Assembly: GCA_037178855.1 (NCBI GenBank)
Contig: JASJZC010000002.1
Coordinates: 8,692,501 to 8,756,500 of the forward strand
Origin: Oscheius sp. JU75
Lineage: Eukaryota > Nematoda > Chromadorea > Rhabditida > Rhabditidae
DNA: 64,000 bases
Direction of reading: 5' to 3'
This document shows, piece by piece, positions 62,552-64,000 of this stretch. A model generated the notes under the pieces. It did no database searches. It worked only from the letters and a program-made list of their open reading frames with translations, and was not told the DNA's origin. The translations under genes and the position numbers were made by a program. Positions within the stretch are counted from its first letter, which is position 1; every line of letters starts with the position of its first letter.

Positions 62552-64000
62552 TTACCACGAATCAAGATCATTGGCATAGTCGATTTCGGAGAAGAAGGGC
62601 TTGTCGATGATTCTGAACTTGTACTATTAGCTGGAGACTGAGACTTACTCTATTGCAATGGAACCACAGTGCGGACACTCTGCTCCCAAGAGTTCCCCAA
62701 TCTCGTGAGAAATCTCCTCATACCGAGCTTCTCGTTCTGAATAGATTAGAACACAAACCGAAAAAAACTAACCGCCATGACCGGCCCGTTTCGACGGACT
62801 TCTTTCATCCGCATCCAGTTGAGCCAGGACACTCCTCTCTCTACCGATCAGATCCGCCAGTCTCTTCCTCTCCGCCTAAATTTGGATTCCAATGGGTTGG
62901 GGGTGACCTACCAGGTCCAAGAAGGCTTGCATCGCCTGTTCCAGACACTCTCTGTGGAAGAAATGACGACATGCGAAGGGGTAGAACGGCCGATTGGCCA
63001 GACTTCTATGGCATTCAGAGCAAGTGTCTCCTGCCTTGACTATGGTCACCCTAGAAGAAAGTCTTGAATACCATTGAGACAGTACCTGCTCTTCAGTCTC
63101 TCAGTCTTCTCCTTGATCTCCCCAGCCACCTCGGTGGCCTCTTTCAGTAGGCGCTGAATGTCCTCAATTGCTTTGGCATGGTCTTTCAGGGCCTCGCAGA
63201 GCGAGTCCTTCACGTGCTCAATTTTTGTGAAGTCCGGGAATAGGGGGAATATGTCCTGGATGCTCAGAGCATCTTTGCATTCCTTCAGCAGCTCGATGCA
63301 GCTCTCTGCTGATCCTCCGTTCTCGATTATGTGGGAAGCAATCTTCAGCCATATCTTCTTTCTCAGTTCTTTTGGATATTGGGGCTCGAGACCATAGAGC
63401 ATGCAATCTTCACTCGGTTCCATAAGCCTGGCACATTTTTTGGCTTCTTCAATGTCGAACTGAAAGAAGAGCATTCTCTTTGTCTCTCAGTCTCTCCGTC
63501 TCACTGTCTTCCTATTCCTCTGTCACTCACTTTCAAAGCCAGGTCGACAGCCTTGGAAAAGTCCTCATTCACACAGAACAGGAAAATTAGTGATTTGGTG
63601 AGTCCAAAATGTTTGCATGTTCTTATGGCAAAGTCGATGTCATAGCGAATGCTGTTCTTGTCTTGTCCGCTATCTTCAAGATAGCCTTCGAGCTTGCTCG
63701 GCCTGTGAGTGGCATACATCAGAATCAGGAAGTTATGCAGTTGGATATCATTTTTTCCTTGAGGTGATTTGACAGCCCATTCCATGTATCGGATGGCGTA
63801 GCCTGCCTGAAACAATTTCTTAGGTCTTTCTGTCTCTCTGAATCTGTCTTAGCTACCTGTCTCTTATCGCTCTGGCACTGATACAGTATCGGTAGCATGC
63901 TACTGGGATGGATTCTCTCGTTCTCCTTCATCATCAATGTGCCGATAAGTTCCATCGGGACGTGTTCAATCAGAACTGAGGCGTACTTCAAGTATGTTTC
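62552..64000 (-). CDS. VPS18, C-terminal part (runs off the window)
   Basis: A core subunit of the HOPS/CORVET tethering complexes for endosome and lysosome fusion. Exons (minus): 63857 to beyond 64000, 63531-63806, 63086-63459, 62912-63050, 62773-62875, 62649-62736, 62552-62612, in consistent phase (about 395 residues visible). The clathrin-heavy-chain-like helical repeats include QLHNFLILMYATHRPSKLEG, HFGLTKSLIFLFCVNEDFSK and PKELRKKIWLKIASHIIENG. A coiled coil (AIEDIQRLLKEATEVAGEIK) leads to a RING-type domain: CSECHRSL, RPFYPFACRHFFHRECL and the second cysteine pair ECPHCG. The end, IIDKPFFSEIDYANDLDSW, matches the VPS18 C-terminus. Four introns are only 35-46 nt. The N-terminal half lies outside the window. 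Confidence 0.92.

Overview
The window is animal nuclear DNA, most probably from a nematode. All real genes are split into many small exons by GT-AG introns, often only 35-45 nt long. The gene set has clear animal families, and the four-EF-hand protein at 52.9-53.8 kb most resembles nematode CAL-1. Several start codons lie 1-10 nt after a pyrimidine-rich AG, as expected for spliced-leader trans-splicing. I cannot name the species. Gene models were built by hand, keeping reading phase across every junction and comparing with remembered family sequences; nothing was aligned by computer.

Layout: 1-5.5 kb is gene-poor with tRNA-derived repeats. 5.5-16.4 kb (+) holds a complete 19-exon Eph receptor tyrosine kinase. 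16.9-18.6 kb (-) holds an unrecognised gene. 19.1-29.2 kb (-) holds two copies of an unusual kinase-like gene plus fragments of others, with the COP9 signalosome subunit CSN1 lying between pieces of them. 29.3-35.2 kb is mostly transposon debris: a 250-bp palindrome, MITEs, a 5'-truncated non-LTR retrotransposon and Helitron-like repeats. 35.4-36.0 kb (+) holds a small unrecognised gene. 37.5-40.7 kb (-) holds a tyrosine/aromatic amino acid decarboxylase. 42.1-44.2 kb (+) holds a divergent alpha-tubulin, tail to tail with a mitochondrial aldehyde dehydrogenase (44.2-47.1 kb, -). 48.2-48.7 kb (-) holds a small unknown gene. 49.1-51.1 kb holds a dead Tc1/mariner element with another element nested in it. 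51.3-51.8 kb (-) holds an alanine-rich unknown. 52.9-53.8 kb (+) is the calmodulin-like gene, 54.1-59.4 kb (+) a complete P-glycoprotein, 60.6-62.3 kb (-) an ERI-1-type exonuclease, and 62.6 kb to the window end (-) the C-terminal part of VPS18.

The genes do not form one pathway. They are housekeeping and signalling genes packed between repeats. The most unusual locus is the 19-29 kb kinase cluster: a duplicated kinase family with an altered catalytic core, interleaved with CSN1, in which one copy is interrupted by a MITE with a perfect 8-bp target-site duplication. Other notable points are a predicted 5-nt microexon in alpha-tubulin, loss of its K40 site and acidic tail, and four predicted GC-AG introns.
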